A DNA stretch of 64,000 bases from Acinetobacter lwoffii. GTDB taxonomy: Bacteria; Pseudomonadota; Gammaproteobacteria; Pseudomonadales; Moraxellaceae. Below, piece after piece: positions 43,524 through 51,248 of this stretch; position 1 is the first letter of the stretch; each line of letters starts with the position of its first letter. The stretch spans positions 1,249,702 through 1,313,701 of the forward strand of contig NZ_CP059081.1 of NCBI RefSeq assembly GCF_015602705.1, given 5' to 3'. The notes under the pieces were generated by a model, which had not been told where the DNA came from, did no database searches, and saw only the letters and a list, made by a program, of their open reading frames with translations. The position numbers and the translations under genes were made by a program.

Positions 43524-44440
43524 GGCAGCACCTCCACAGCTTGACGTTGTGCATCTGTCAGCGCGTATTCACTCAGCACATAATCTTTCTCGAATGCACC
43601 ACCTTTGATTTGCTCAAGTAGCACAGGAAACTCAGCATCTGGAACAGTCATTTTGGTTTCGATTGCGCCTACCGACTCGTTATGATCGATGTAATCAAAA
43701 TCATTGGTCTCTACATCACGAACAATTGCCTGATCCGCAAGTTGCGCTGTCTGCATTTCAATTGAAAGCGGCGCCTGTTTTGATAGAAGCAGCTTGGTCA
43801 CAGTCTTAAGGGCCATGGATTCAAAATTATCTTTCCATACACCAGAGCCGTATTTGAATGACTGGCTGTATTTCCCAGCATGCTTTTTCACATCAGCAGT
43901 GCTCATGTAAAGCTCAGCGGTAAAGCCATTCAGTAGCTTAAAGAAAGCCACATAACCAATTGCTTCACCTTGATTTGGAACAGTCCAGTCAAACTCATAA
44001 CCAAGCAGGGGATTTGCTGAAACTAGCTGACCTTCAAATACTGGCGTTGCAGCAATACGCGCAAACTGACCTGAACGCTGAGCCAATTGAATAAAGCCTT
44101 TGTATCCCATTTGGAATTGAGCCTCTAAAGACTCAGACCACTTGCCTTGAGCGTCTTTAAATTTGCGCTTGTACGGAACAATGTAAGCAAAGCCAAGGTT
44201 ATTATTGATTGGCAAATCAAGCGTTGCTGCCATCATTGCTGCATTGATTACAGTTGCCGGTACTGCACCTTTAAGTTGAGGCTGGTTTGCCACCTGCATT
44301 ACCGAAGCCAAGAAGCCTTGAGTTTTTTTACCAAGCACTTCTTCAAATTTTTGGCGGATTTTTGCGTCTGACACATAAGCCTTGATGGACTTAGGATCAT
44401 GCTCAGCAACCTGATTTTCTGTTTTTACTGGTGCATTCAT
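43520..44440 (-). CDS. recT: RecT-family single-strand annealing protein
   Basis: 306 residues from the ATG at 44438-44440, placed by GAGGTGG; 13 more codons are open upstream. Anneals complementary strands and drives phage recombination. Family landmarks: FLASVMQVANQPQL, AATLDLPINNNLGFAYIVPY (LPINxxLGxAYxVPY) and FQMGYKGFIQLAQRSGQ. The C-terminal part is acidic and likely flexible. Confidence 0.95.
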   Translation of the reverse strand: MNAPVKTENQVAEHDPKSIKAYVSDAKIRQKFEEVLGKKTQGFLASVMQVANQPQLKGAVPATVINAAMMAATLDLPINNNLGFAYIVPYKRKFKDAQGKWSESLEAQFQMGYKGFIQLAQRSGQFARIAATPVFEGQLVSANPLLGYEFDWTVPNQGEAIGYVAFFKLLNGFTAELYMSTADVKKHAGKYSQSFKYGSGVWKDNFESMALKTVTKLLLSKQAPLSIEMQTAQLADQAIVRDVETNDFDYIDHNESVGAIETKMTVPDAEFPVLLEQIKGGAFEKDYVLSEYALTDAQRQAVEVLP

Positions 44441-44441
44441 C

Positions 44442-44948
44442 TCAAGCCACCTCTTCAAATAGTTGTTCCGCGTACTCATTCACAAGACGCTGTAATTCCC
44501 GAATCTGCTCATCATTCAGCGTAAATGTCTGGCCTTCCTCAGCTTCAAAATTCCAAACATCCAGCAAAGTCACAGGCGTATCTTTCACCACCAACCAAGA
44601 ATCAATATCCACTGGCTCGGCATATCGCATATCACCATTTGGACTACGCATTTGCGTCATCGTGTGAGGCAATACAGCCATCGAACAATCAGCCGTTGCC
44701 CACAGGTTTTCACTAATCTGGCGATACAAACCAAAGGTCAGCACGTTATCTTCAATCGAAATATCCAGATCCACTTTGAAGCTCGGCAGGTCTGAAAAGT
44801 ACAGGTCACGGGTGAAATCTTCATTTACCTTGCAGCTTGTCACACGTGTGTTATGACCATCACGGCACAGGAATAAAGACTGGTTTCCGATGTGGTTGAT
44901 AGGTCGCATTGCCGCACCACATCCACAGAATTGAGCGTAAGTGTTCAT
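44442..44948 (-). CDS. Phage early protein with N-terminal Cys cluster
   Basis: 168 residues. N-terminal CGCGAAM...CRDGHNTRVTSC could bind zinc. The middle has beta strands (VDLDISIEDNVLTFGLY) and the C-terminus a helix (EQIRELQRLVNEYAEQLFEE). Family unknown. Overlaps the upstream gene by ATGA; ends just before the RecT start. Confidence 0.65.
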   Translation of the reverse strand: MNTYAQFCGCGAAMRPINHIGNQSLFLCRDGHNTRVTSCKVNEDFTRDLYFSDLPSFKVDLDISIEDNVLTFGLYRQISENLWATADCSMAVLPHTMTQMRSPNGDMRYAEPVDIDSWLVVKDTPVTLLDVWNFEAEEGQTFTLNDEQIRELQRLVNEYAEQLFEEVA

Positions 44949-45187
44949 TTCACACCCCCAACAGCGCCAGAGATAGCTTCGACCTGCTTGGCAGACTCAT
45001 GATCCGCAACAGTGCCGGCGATATAACCCAGACTTGCAAAAATCAGGACAGGGATAAGCCAAGCGATAACATGCTGAGCCATAGAATTATTACGCGGTGC
45101 TTTCACCGGATGCTGATACAAACGCTGCGAGATCATGCGTGACGCATTGAACTCCGGCAGGTTGCTTTGAATTGGGTTTTTATTCAT
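44945..45187 (-). CDS. Small membrane protein, first gene of the leftward early operon
   Basis: 80 residues from the ATG at 45185-45187 with GAGTGA upstream. A single membrane helix (VIAWLIPVLIFASLGYIAGTVA) after a basic N-terminus. Immediately downstream of the left operators, in the position of lambda N/early genes, but shows no Arg-rich N-like motif. Function unknown. Confidence 0.6.
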   Translation of the reverse strand: MNKNPIQSNLPEFNASRMISQRLYQHPVKAPRNNSMAQHVIAWLIPVLIFASLGYIAGTVADHESAKQVEAISGAVGGVK

Positions 45188-45266
45188 AATAATTTCACTC
45201 ACTAGGGTGGGTCATGCCTCAAGTAGTTCCAGCTACGTTGGGGCTTTTCTTTGTTTGTGAGATTTA

Positions 45267-45336
45267 GTTTACCAAAGGAAACTTTATAGTCAAGAGAAAA
45301 GTTTATTAAAAGAAACTTTTTATTCTTTATGGAAAC
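45267..45336 (-). promoter_or_regulatory. Left operators (OL) of the phage repressor
   Basis: Two 16-bp palindromes of the same form as those beside cI: 45267-45282 (GTTTACCAAAGGAAAC) and 45301-45316 (GTTTATTAAAAGAAAC), plus a weaker third site ending GGAAAC at 45336. They sit before the leftward early operon, so repressor binding should silence it in the lysogen. Confidence 0.75.
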
Positions 45337-45353
45337 TTTTATGCTTTAATAGA

Positions 45354-45382
45354 CAAAAGAAAACCCATCGCAGGGATGGGTT
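45354..45382 (-). terminator. Terminator of the cI-exclusion operon
   Basis: Minus-strand stem AACCCATC/GATGGGTT with 5-base loop and TTTTCTTTT tail, 22 bases after the stop of the membrane gene at 45405. It insulates the lysogenic operon from the left early promoter. Confidence 0.8.
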
Positions 45383-45404
45383 GGTTCACAAAAATAACAC
45401 ATGG

Positions 45405-46007
45405 CTAGTTATCAACTAGACCCTTATACCCTAAATAATTTACACCAATCATTGTTAATATAAGTAATTGAAATATAAAAAATAATGTAATTAAGCTGAT
45501 GGTGAAGAATACTGATACAGAGACATAACCGCCATTAGTTACTGTAATAAAATCACCGATAGCCTCGATTGAATAAATGAAACGCACAAGAGTTAGAAAA
45601 AGTGCTAATAACAGACTAAGAGCTGATAAGTAGGCAAATAGCATTGTTAGAAAAATTCGGCGAGTCAAAACTTGTTTAAACTTTTCAGTTCTATTGGGTT
45701 CTGATTTCATTAAGTATGGCGCTGATTTCGAATTAATTAGCTTGTCTATAGCCTCCCTATTAATTGCTGCTATCGCAGATAATGAAGCGATGTAGAATCC
45801 TGGCAGAATAGCTAACAAAGTGAATAAGTCACTAAATCTATTACTATTAAAATAATTCCCATCCTCAAAGTTCACAGCACACCAAGTGGCTATGCCGCTC
45901 ACTAGTACTGCCGCATAAAAAGGATAAATGTATAAAGCCTTCAGCTGCGAGTTGTCTGGATATTTGATCTTCAGGAAGCCAAAAACGTTGGCTGCTTGAC
46001 TCAACAT
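45405..46007 (-). CDS. Four-helix membrane protein, RexB-like position
   Basis: 200 residues, start placed by the strong AGGGAGG 4 bases upstream. Four membrane helices: residues ~24-45, 61-82, 118-141 and 162-190, with a ~35-residue basic cytoplasmic loop between 2 and 3 (INREAIDKLINSK...TEKFKQVLTRR). No catalytic motif and no recognised family. It is the last gene of the cI transcript and follows the soluble gene by 22 bases. By analogy to lambda RexB it could be an ion-permeable or depolarising effector; that is inference from architecture alone. Confidence 0.75.
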   Translation of the reverse strand: MLSQAANVFGFLKIKYPDNSQLKALYIYPFYAAVLVSGIATWCAVNFEDGNYFNSNRFSDLFTLLAILPGFYIASLSAIAAINREAIDKLINSKSAPYLMKSEPNRTEKFKQVLTRRIFLTMLFAYLSALSLLLALFLTLVRFIYSIEAIGDFITVTNGGYVSVSVFFTISLITLFFIFQLLILTMIGVNYLGYKGLVDN

Positions 46008-46029
46008 ACGACCTCCCTAAAAGGAAATA

Positions 46030-47028
46030 TTAAAAATTATCAATCATTTTATCATAACACTGGTTGATGGCCGTCGGGTCTTTTTTGATTAAAGCCTTTG
46101 TGGTTTCTGTGTTTCTATCTTCCCAATTAAGATAAGCTCTCTTTATTAAGCCAGTGGTTACATCATCTGTATAGGGGTATTTAATTTCCCCTTTGTTTTG
46201 TGGACTTTTTATTATCAAGTAAACATTAGGATCGCCATCAAACTGATTTTGGCTTTTACTTTTTATACTATCTATCCAATTTTTAAAAGCAGTAGGAGAT
46301 ATTTTCTCAAAAAATGATCGCTTATCATCTACCTTAATACCAAGTGTTTTTGTCACGTCCTTAAGTACATTATTCTCATCAAATCCAGAGTCTACTTCCG
46401 ATTGCTCTACTAGTTGCATACTATTTAAGAGCCCCTTATTAACTGCATCAATAATGCTACTAGTAGTCACAGGATCAATTTCAACTTCTGGTTTACATTT
46501 CACATTCTTTTCAGTTACAGGGTCTTTCTCCAACCAAAAAGAATCATCATAAATCATTGAAAATAGTTCACAGAATAAAGATTTTGTATAATTGCCACTT
46601 AAACCTGAGACTGTCTGAATACATAAGTTTGAATATCTTCTATTAATTACATTTTTTTTGATCACTATATGTAGGAGCGTTCTTAATCCATGGGTATCAG
46701 GAATCTCTTGGGCTAAGACATCTTTTTCTCTGCTTTCTAATACCCTTGGATCCACCTGCTTATCATTAAATGTGAATAATAGTTTGCAATAGTTATCGTT
46801 GTTCTCTATTGATACCCATTTAATCCACTTATTTTGATTATTAAACTCTTTAATTAAAAGACCATTTTTATCAAATTTATCTTTATGAAGATCAAAATAC
46901 TCCTTTAACTTTAAAATAAAATCATCTAAATCTATTTTTCCAAAATAATTTTGACCATTTTTAACTTTTCTTTGACGTGCTTTATCAGCTTTTAAATGAT
47001 AGTAATCAAACCTGATATTAATTGACAT
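46030..47028 (-). CDS. Soluble 332-residue protein, RexA-like position
   Basis: Start is the ATG at 47026-47028, preceded by GAGGGT; a TTG four codons upstream is the alternative. No signal or membrane segment. N-terminus MSINIRFDYYHLKADKARQR then YFGKIDLDDFILKLKEYF; the middle has TLLHIVIKKNVINRRYSNLC and CELFSMIYDDSFWLEK; the end is helical and basic (TTGLIKRAYLNWEDR). Not recognised; no nuclease, ATPase or HTH motif evident. Very AT-rich compared with the phage structural genes. Transcribed with cI and upstream of a membrane gene, so a sensor role is proposed. Confidence 0.75.
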   Translation of the reverse strand: MSINIRFDYYHLKADKARQRKVKNGQNYFGKIDLDDFILKLKEYFDLHKDKFDKNGLLIKEFNNQNKWIKWVSIENNDNYCKLLFTFNDKQVDPRVLESREKDVLAQEIPDTHGLRTLLHIVIKKNVINRRYSNLCIQTVSGLSGNYTKSLFCELFSMIYDDSFWLEKDPVTEKNVKCKPEVEIDPVTTSSIIDAVNKGLLNSMQLVEQSEVDSGFDENNVLKDVTKTLGIKVDDKRSFFEKISPTAFKNWIDSIKSKSQNQFDGDPNVYLIIKSPQNKGEIKYPYTDDVTTGLIKRAYLNWEDRNTETTKALIKKDPTAINQCYDKMIDNF

Positions 47029-47073
47029 ATTTACCCTCAAAATAAATACTTAAAAAAACTATATAAAATACCC

Positions 47074-47094
47074 AAGCCGCATATAGCGGCTTTT
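47074..47094. terminator. Hairpin between cI and the exclusion genes
   Basis: AAGCCGC/GCGGCTT stem with loop ATATA just after the cI stop. The T-run is good on the plus strand but interrupted (TTGGGTATTTT) on the minus strand, so for the cI transcript it is at most a leaky terminator, perhaps setting the level of downstream genes. Confidence 0.4.
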
Positions 47095-47095
47095 A

Positions 47096-47797
47096 TTATT
47101 TTCTAAATTCCCTGTGATGCTGCACAACCACACCAATAATTGAAATAGGATGCTTTTGTGAGTTATGAATAGGGAAGTCTGGATTTAACGGAACTAATTC
47201 AAACACTTCACGGCCATGCTCATCAAAGCCCACAACCCTGTATTTTTTGAAAGTAACTTCATAATCACCATTTTGAGCTACCACATAATCACCAGGCTGA
47301 GGAACGATTGACGCATCAATCACAATATCATCACCTGGCTGAAAGTCTGGATACATGCTCATACCTTCGACTGTCACACTAAAAATAGTGCTCGGGTCTT
47401 TATTCTCATATGTGGTGAGGGTATATCCCTTTGGCTCACCGCCATCATATGCGACTTCTCGCCACAATCCTGCCTGAACAAAATCCAACACTGGAATCCT
47501 TGTAAGTTTTTTTCCGTTAAATCTGACGTTATTAAAGCCTTTATCGTCTTCTTCTTTTGCAGGGCCACCAAGATTCTTAAGACCCTCACCATCCAAAATC
47601 CATTCAGGTGATGTTTTTAGGGCTTTTGCAAGAGATGTGATGCTTTTTCCACTAGGGACATTCACACCCGAGATCCATTTGGAGACCGTGCCTTTACTAA
47701 GGCCTGTAGCCTCAATCAGATCAACTTGCTGAAGGTTAAGCTCCTTCATTCTCATCAAGATACGTTCAGAAACGCTGCTCATTGCAAAAATACCCAT
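47096..47797 (-). CDS. CI-type phage repressor (HTH plus S24 peptidase)
   Basis: About 233 residues. Maintains lysogeny and is cleaved during SOS. N-terminal HTH (LQQVDLIEATGLSKGTVSKW), C-terminal LexA-like domain with Ala-Gly cleavage site in DFVQAGLW, catalytic Ser in VEGMSMYPDF and Lys in EVTFKKYRV. Start: ATG at 47797 is the first not overlapping the operator at 47805-47820; the ATG at 47782 is also possible. Divergent from cro across three operators. Confidence 0.93.
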   Translation of the reverse strand: MGIFAMSSVSERILMRMKELNLQQVDLIEATGLSKGTVSKWISGVNVPSGKSITSLAKALKTSPEWILDGEGLKNLGGPAKEEDDKGFNNVRFNGKKLTRIPVLDFVQAGLWREVAYDGGEPKGYTLTTYENKDPSTIFSVTVEGMSMYPDFQPGDDIVIDASIVPQPGDYVVAQNGDYEVTFKKYRVVGFDEHGREVFELVPLNPDFPIHNSQKHPISIIGVVVQHHREFRK

Positions 47798-47804
47798 AAC
47801 TATT

Positions 47805-47886
47805 GTTTCCAATGGTAAACACTATTATTGACCTAAAAAGAAACTTATGGTTTACTTAGGGAAACTAAAAGTTTATCAAGGTAAAC
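47805..47886. promoter_or_regulatory. Right operators (OR) between cI and cro
   Basis: Three 16-bp palindromes sharing GTTTNCNNNNGNAAAC-like symmetry: 47805-47820 (GTTTCCAATGGTAAAC), 47850-47865 (GTTTACTTAGGGAAAC) and 47871-47886 (GTTTATCAAGGTAAAC). The third ends 3 bases before the cro start. The same motif recurs at the left operators. Arrangement is that of lambda OR. Confidence 0.85.
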
Positions 47887-47889
47887 ATT

Positions 47890-48078
47890 ATGACTGTCGA
47901 TGACGTAAAGGAGCATTACAAAGCTGAAACTGATGCAGACCTAGCGCGAATTTTAAAAAAAACTCGCGGAGCAATTAGTAAATGGCGCTCATATGGAATT
48001 CCAGCTTCAACCCAAGCAATTCTCCAGATTCAAAGTAAAGGCAAGTTAAAGGCAAATTTAGAAGCCTTAATTGCTTAA
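47890..48078 (+). CDS. Cro-like regulator
   Basis: 62 residues, HTH in ETDADLARILKKTRGAISKW (DLAR...RGAISKW). First gene of the rightward operon, start 3 bases after the third operator, so it may be leaderless or have a very short leader. Expected to repress cI transcription during lytic growth. Confidence 0.82.
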   Translation: MTVDDVKEHYKAETDADLARILKKTRGAISKWRSYGIPASTQAILQIQSKGKLKANLEALIA

Positions 48079-48135
48079 ACCAATTATCAACAACTTAGCG
48101 TTTTTAATAAACGTGAAAGTAAACAAGGTGTTCAC

Positions 48136-48627
48136 ATGGATATATCGAAAGAGACCAAAACCGCATTGCACAAGATGGTGCACCAGTCGAACGGCATTAC
48201 TCCAAAAGAGATAGCTGATCTTGTTGGCGTGTCTCATAACACGATTTTGAACTATGCCAATCCAAACATGGAAAACCATTTGCCGAGTCTAAAGGCATTT
48301 GAAGCAATGCTGACTTATACGCAAAACCCCGCTTCTTTAAAAGTATGGGCGCACAAATTAGGTTTTGTATTGGTTCCAGTAGATCAGGCTCAAGGCAAGG
48401 ACCATGAACTGGGTGTTCTTGAATCGCTTCTTGGCATGAATGTAGGCAATGGTGCAGCAAATAAGCAGGTTTTATCTGCTTTAGAAGATGGCGTAGTGAC
48501 ACCTGCTGAAATGGATGAGACAGATCGCATCCTCGAAGAAATCGAACAGAAAATTCAATCTTTGCGTAAGGCCATGAAAGGCGAGTGTGCAAAGTATTTA
48601 TCAGCTCTACAACGAGAAAAAGCCTGA
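48136..48627 (+). CDS. CII-like phage regulatory protein
   Basis: 163 residues. Resembles the Phage_CII_2 (CP76) family: N-terminal HTH (TPKEIADLVGVSHNTILNYANPNMENHLPSL is cut here; HTH at residues ~22-45), a central helical part and a C-terminal coiled coil (ILEEIEQKIQSLRKAM). Expected to set the lysis-lysogeny decision or activate lysogenic promoters. AAGGTG lies upstream of the ATG. Its stop lies beside a strong terminator, so downstream genes need readthrough or antitermination. Confidence 0.7.
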   Translation: MDISKETKTALHKMVHQSNGITPKEIADLVGVSHNTILNYANPNMENHLPSLKAFEAMLTYTQNPASLKVWAHKLGFVLVPVDQAQGKDHELGVLESLLGMNVGNGAANKQVLSALEDGVVTPAEMDETDRILEEIEQKIQSLRKAMKGECAKYLSALQREKA

Positions 48628-48648
48628 CGGTCAAGGTCAGGCTTTTTC
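48617..48648 (+). terminator. Early rightward terminator after the CII-like gene
   Basis: Perfect 12-bp stem AAAAAGCCTGAC/GTCAGGCTTTTT overlapping the stop codon; 7-base loop. Occupies the place of lambda tR1. Confidence 0.88.
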
Positions 48649-48678
48649 GGTTGTTCACTAACTGACAGGAAAGTAAAC

Positions 48679-49377
48679 ATGAATATGATGACACAATTTA
48701 ATCATAATCAACAGAGCATGTCCAATATTGAATTATTGGAAGTTATTAATCAGGCAAGAAAGGAATTTAACGAAAAGCCTGTTCGCCTAAATGACTTTAA
48801 TAATCGTATTGCTGATGAACTGGATGGGGAGCACTACGAAAGTTTCGTAGTAAGAAATCCAAATGGCACAACCTCACAAGGCTTTAATTTAAGTATTGAG
48901 CAATGCACTTTAATTGGTATGCGCGAATCAAAAGCAGTCCGGAAAAATGTATTAGCAATTCTAAAACAGAAGCAATTCGATATCACCAATCCAGCACACC
49001 TACTTCAAGCAATCGAAGTACAAGCCAAACTCAATATTGAGCTTACTCAAAAAGTAGCAGTACTGGAACCAAAAGCCAAAGGTCTAGATCGCATTGCTGA
49101 CTGCACCAATGTGTTGGGCATCCGCGAATCTGCAAAGGTTCTCAAGGTTGGTCAAAATCAGTTGGTTCAATACCTAATCGACCACAAGGTTGTATACCGC
49201 GACCAGCACGGAAAAATTCAGGCTTATCAAAAATCTGTTGATCAAAAGCTTATTCATGTTGTGACCTCTGCACCTCGCTTATTTGAGTCGGGTGAAAAGG
49301 TATTCACACAGGTAAAACTTACTCAAAAATTAATTACTCGCATTGCGAAGTGGTTGGAGCAGGGGGTAGCAGCATAA
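48679..49377 (+). CDS. Phage antirepressor-like protein (Rha-like N-terminus, KilAC C-terminus)
   Basis: 232 residues. N-terminal ~75 residues (LLEVINQARKEFNEKPVRL, IGMRESKAVRKNVLAIL) resemble Rha/antirepressor N-domains; a coiled coil (~105-125) leads into a KilAC-type wHTH (CTNVLGIRESAKVLKVGQNQ, LIDHKVVYRDQHGKIQAY). AGGAAAG 6 bases upstream decides the start. Such proteins counter repressors or host growth after induction. Overlaps the replication gene as TAATG. Confidence 0.75.
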   Translation: MNMMTQFNHNQQSMSNIELLEVINQARKEFNEKPVRLNDFNNRIADELDGEHYESFVVRNPNGTTSQGFNLSIEQCTLIGMRESKAVRKNVLAILKQKQFDITNPAHLLQAIEVQAKLNIELTQKVAVLEPKAKGLDRIADCTNVLGIRESAKVLKVGQNQLVQYLIDHKVVYRDQHGKIQAYQKSVDQKLIHVVTSAPRLFESGEKVFTQVKLTQKLITRIAKWLEQGVAA

Positions 49378-50222
49378 TGGCTAGAGCAAGAAACATCAAA
49401 CCAGCATTCTTTACCAATGATGAGCTTTCCGAATTATCACCACTGGCACGCCTATTGTTTATTGGCCTGTGGACTATTGCTGACTACAAAGGTTGTTTTG
49501 AGTACAAACCTAAGCGTCTCAAAGTTCAACTCCTGCCTTATGACGATTGTGATATCGAGCAGCTCGTGAGTGCTCTAGATAAATCGCGATTTATCTCGAT
49601 CTATTCGGTACAAGGTCAAACATATGGGAAAGTGCTTAATTTCAATAAGCACCAAAATCCACACAAGAATGAAAAAGAGAAAGGCTCCGATATTCCCGAT
49701 ATTGAATTGCGCGATGATGTTGATGGTATTAATTCAATTCAAAACAATGGTTTAGAAAATATCGAGAATAATCACGATAAAAACGGAACTGCTCACGATC
49801 AAAACGAAACCGATCCTGCTGATTCCCTTAACCTGATTCCTGATTCCCTCAACCCTGATTCCTTAAACCTGAATACAGAAAACCGAGATCCTCGTTTTGA
49901 TCTCTCTCTGTCTGATGTGAACACTCGTTTATCAATGGCAGGTTTAAAGAATATCTCTCAACATGATTTGAATGTTTTGTTGATTCAACTTCAGGATGCT
50001 TATTCACACAAAAAGCAAATGGTGAAAAACCAGATCCTTGGTAAAGCATTTGAGTGGATTAAACGTCAACAAGAAACACCATTAGCAACACCAAAACAAA
50101 ATCAATCTCAAAACCAAGACAAATGGTCTGGCTACTTCCAAAACCTTGGTCAACAGGAATCAAGTGAACTGGATATCACGCCAAAAAAGTCACTACTGAT
50201 TGAGGAGGTGGGTCATGCATGA
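49377..50222 (+). CDS. Phage replication protein, O-like
   Basis: 281 residues. N-terminal wHTH similar to phage O/DnaD-type proteins (ARARNIKPAFFTNDELSELS, LLFIGLWTIADYKGCFEYKP). The middle is an Asn/Asp/Glu-rich linker with DSLNLIPDSLNPDSLNLN repeats, C-terminus helical (LIQLQDAYSHKKQMVKNQIL). Expected to bind the phage origin; the origin may be in the linker-coding repeats (around 49820-49880), as in lambda where ori lies inside O. Position before the P-like gene supports the call. Confidence 0.72.
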   Translation: MARARNIKPAFFTNDELSELSPLARLLFIGLWTIADYKGCFEYKPKRLKVQLLPYDDCDIEQLVSALDKSRFISIYSVQGQTYGKVLNFNKHQNPHKNEKEKGSDIPDIELRDDVDGINSIQNNGLENIENNHDKNGTAHDQNETDPADSLNLIPDSLNPDSLNLNTENRDPRFDLSLSDVNTRLSMAGLKNISQHDLNVLLIQLQDAYSHKKQMVKNQILGKAFEWIKRQQETPLATPKQNQSQNQDKWSGYFQNLGQQESSELDITPKKSLLIEEVGHA

Positions 50223-50877
50223 GTTCACCAAAGAACAGACATTGCTTGCAACTTTGAAAGGCAAGTTTGCATCTCAGTTCGCAAAGCGTTTCGGTGATAT
50301 GAACCCAAAGATGGTTGAGATGATTATCAGTGGTGCAATCCATGGCTTGAGTGATGAGCAGTTTAATCAAGGGATGACTCGGCTACTGGCACCTGGCAAC
50401 AAGTTTATGCCTGACATTGCTGAATTTCAGAATTGGTGTGTGGCTGGTAGCTGGTGGACAGCAACAGAAGCTTGGCAACGTGCTTGTGATTATTCAAATC
50501 AATCTGAGCTTGAGTTACTGGAAGGCAAATTGAAAGTTACTACCCTGACCAAAAAGGCATGGGATTCGGTTTACTGGCTGGTTGAGCAGGGAAGCATGAA
50601 GGAGGCCTTCAAGCAGTTCAAATCGATCTATGAGACCTATCTGGCCAAAGCTCAGATGCAAGGTCGTCAGCAAGAGTGGTATGTGCCACCGAAGATGATT
50701 GGTACATCCAAGGCAGCGCCCAGACTTAAATCATGGCTACCTGAGCCAACCCCAGAGGAAAAATCATGGGTGGAAAGCAAGGTGAAGGAATTTCAGGAAG
50801 CGGGCATGTCTTTGCCAATGGCGATGATGAATGCGATGAAGCTGAAGTATGAGCAAAGCGCAGGGGGTGGGGTGTGA
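50215..50877 (+). CDS. Phage replication protein P-like (helicase loader)
   Basis: 220 residues; start chosen from GAGGAGGTGGG 3 bases before the ATG at 50215. Resembles lambda P family in the conserved ALxxxFPxxF-like region here KGKFASQFAKRFGDMNPKMV and in DEQFNQGMTRLLAPGNKFMP. Would recruit host DnaB to the phage origin. Overlaps the O-like gene by 8 bases. Confidence 0.65.
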   Translation: MHEFTKEQTLLATLKGKFASQFAKRFGDMNPKMVEMIISGAIHGLSDEQFNQGMTRLLAPGNKFMPDIAEFQNWCVAGSWWTATEAWQRACDYSNQSELELLEGKLKVTTLTKKAWDSVYWLVEQGSMKEAFKQFKSIYETYLAKAQMQGRQQEWYVPPKMIGTSKAAPRLKSWLPEPTPEEKSWVESKVKEFQEAGMSLPMAMMNAMKLKYEQSAGGGV

Positions 50878-51248
50878 AGCATGGAACCATAAGCAGTTAT
50901 AAGCACTACAAGTGCCGCTGTAATGATTGCAGAGAAGCCATTGTTGAGTATGAAAAAGCCCGACTACAGAAGCCAAAATTTGTCTACCCAAAACCATTGG
51001 AGCATGGGACGTCAAACGCATACACCTATCACGGGTGTCGTTGTGAAATCTGTAAGGCCTTCATGCGTGGTTATCAAATGGGGTACATCAAGCTCAACAA
51101 AGAAGCTGCGCTTGATGACCTTAATGATGTGCCGATGCTTGAGAAGCGTCGTGAGCATGGAACTGCGGAAGCATATTCATTCGGGTGTACTTGCGATCTA
51201 TGTCTAACAAAAGGGCGTAACGAATACCTGGCGGAGATTGCAGCATGA
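50874..51248 (+). CDS. Small phage protein with three Cys-rich HGT repeats
   Basis: 124 residues, GTG start overlapping the previous stop (GTGA). Three internal repeats of the form HGT-x2/3-AY-x3/4-C-x-C-x2-C: residues ~3-18 (HGTISSYKHYKCRCNDC), ~44-60 (HGTSNAYTYHGCRCEIC) and ~95-110 (HGTAEAYSFGCTCDLC). Probably zinc-binding, likely nucleic-acid binding. Single-copy versions occur in other phages; a triple is unusual. Function unknown. Confidence 0.75.
   Translation: MKHGTISSYKHYKCRCNDCREAIVEYEKARLQKPKFVYPKPLEHGTSNAYTYHGCRCEICKAFMRGYQMGYIKLNKEAALDDLNDVPMLEKRREHGTAEAYSFGCTCDLCLTKGRNEYLAEIAA

Noticed and set aside
44945..45187. Lambda N-like antiterminator
   Set aside because: Position fits the first leftward gene, but it has a membrane helix and lacks an Arg-rich RNA-binding N-terminus.
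45405..46007. Phage holin
   Set aside because: Four helices would fit some holins, but the gene is in the lysogenic cI operon on the opposite strand from the late genes and has no neighbouring endolysin.
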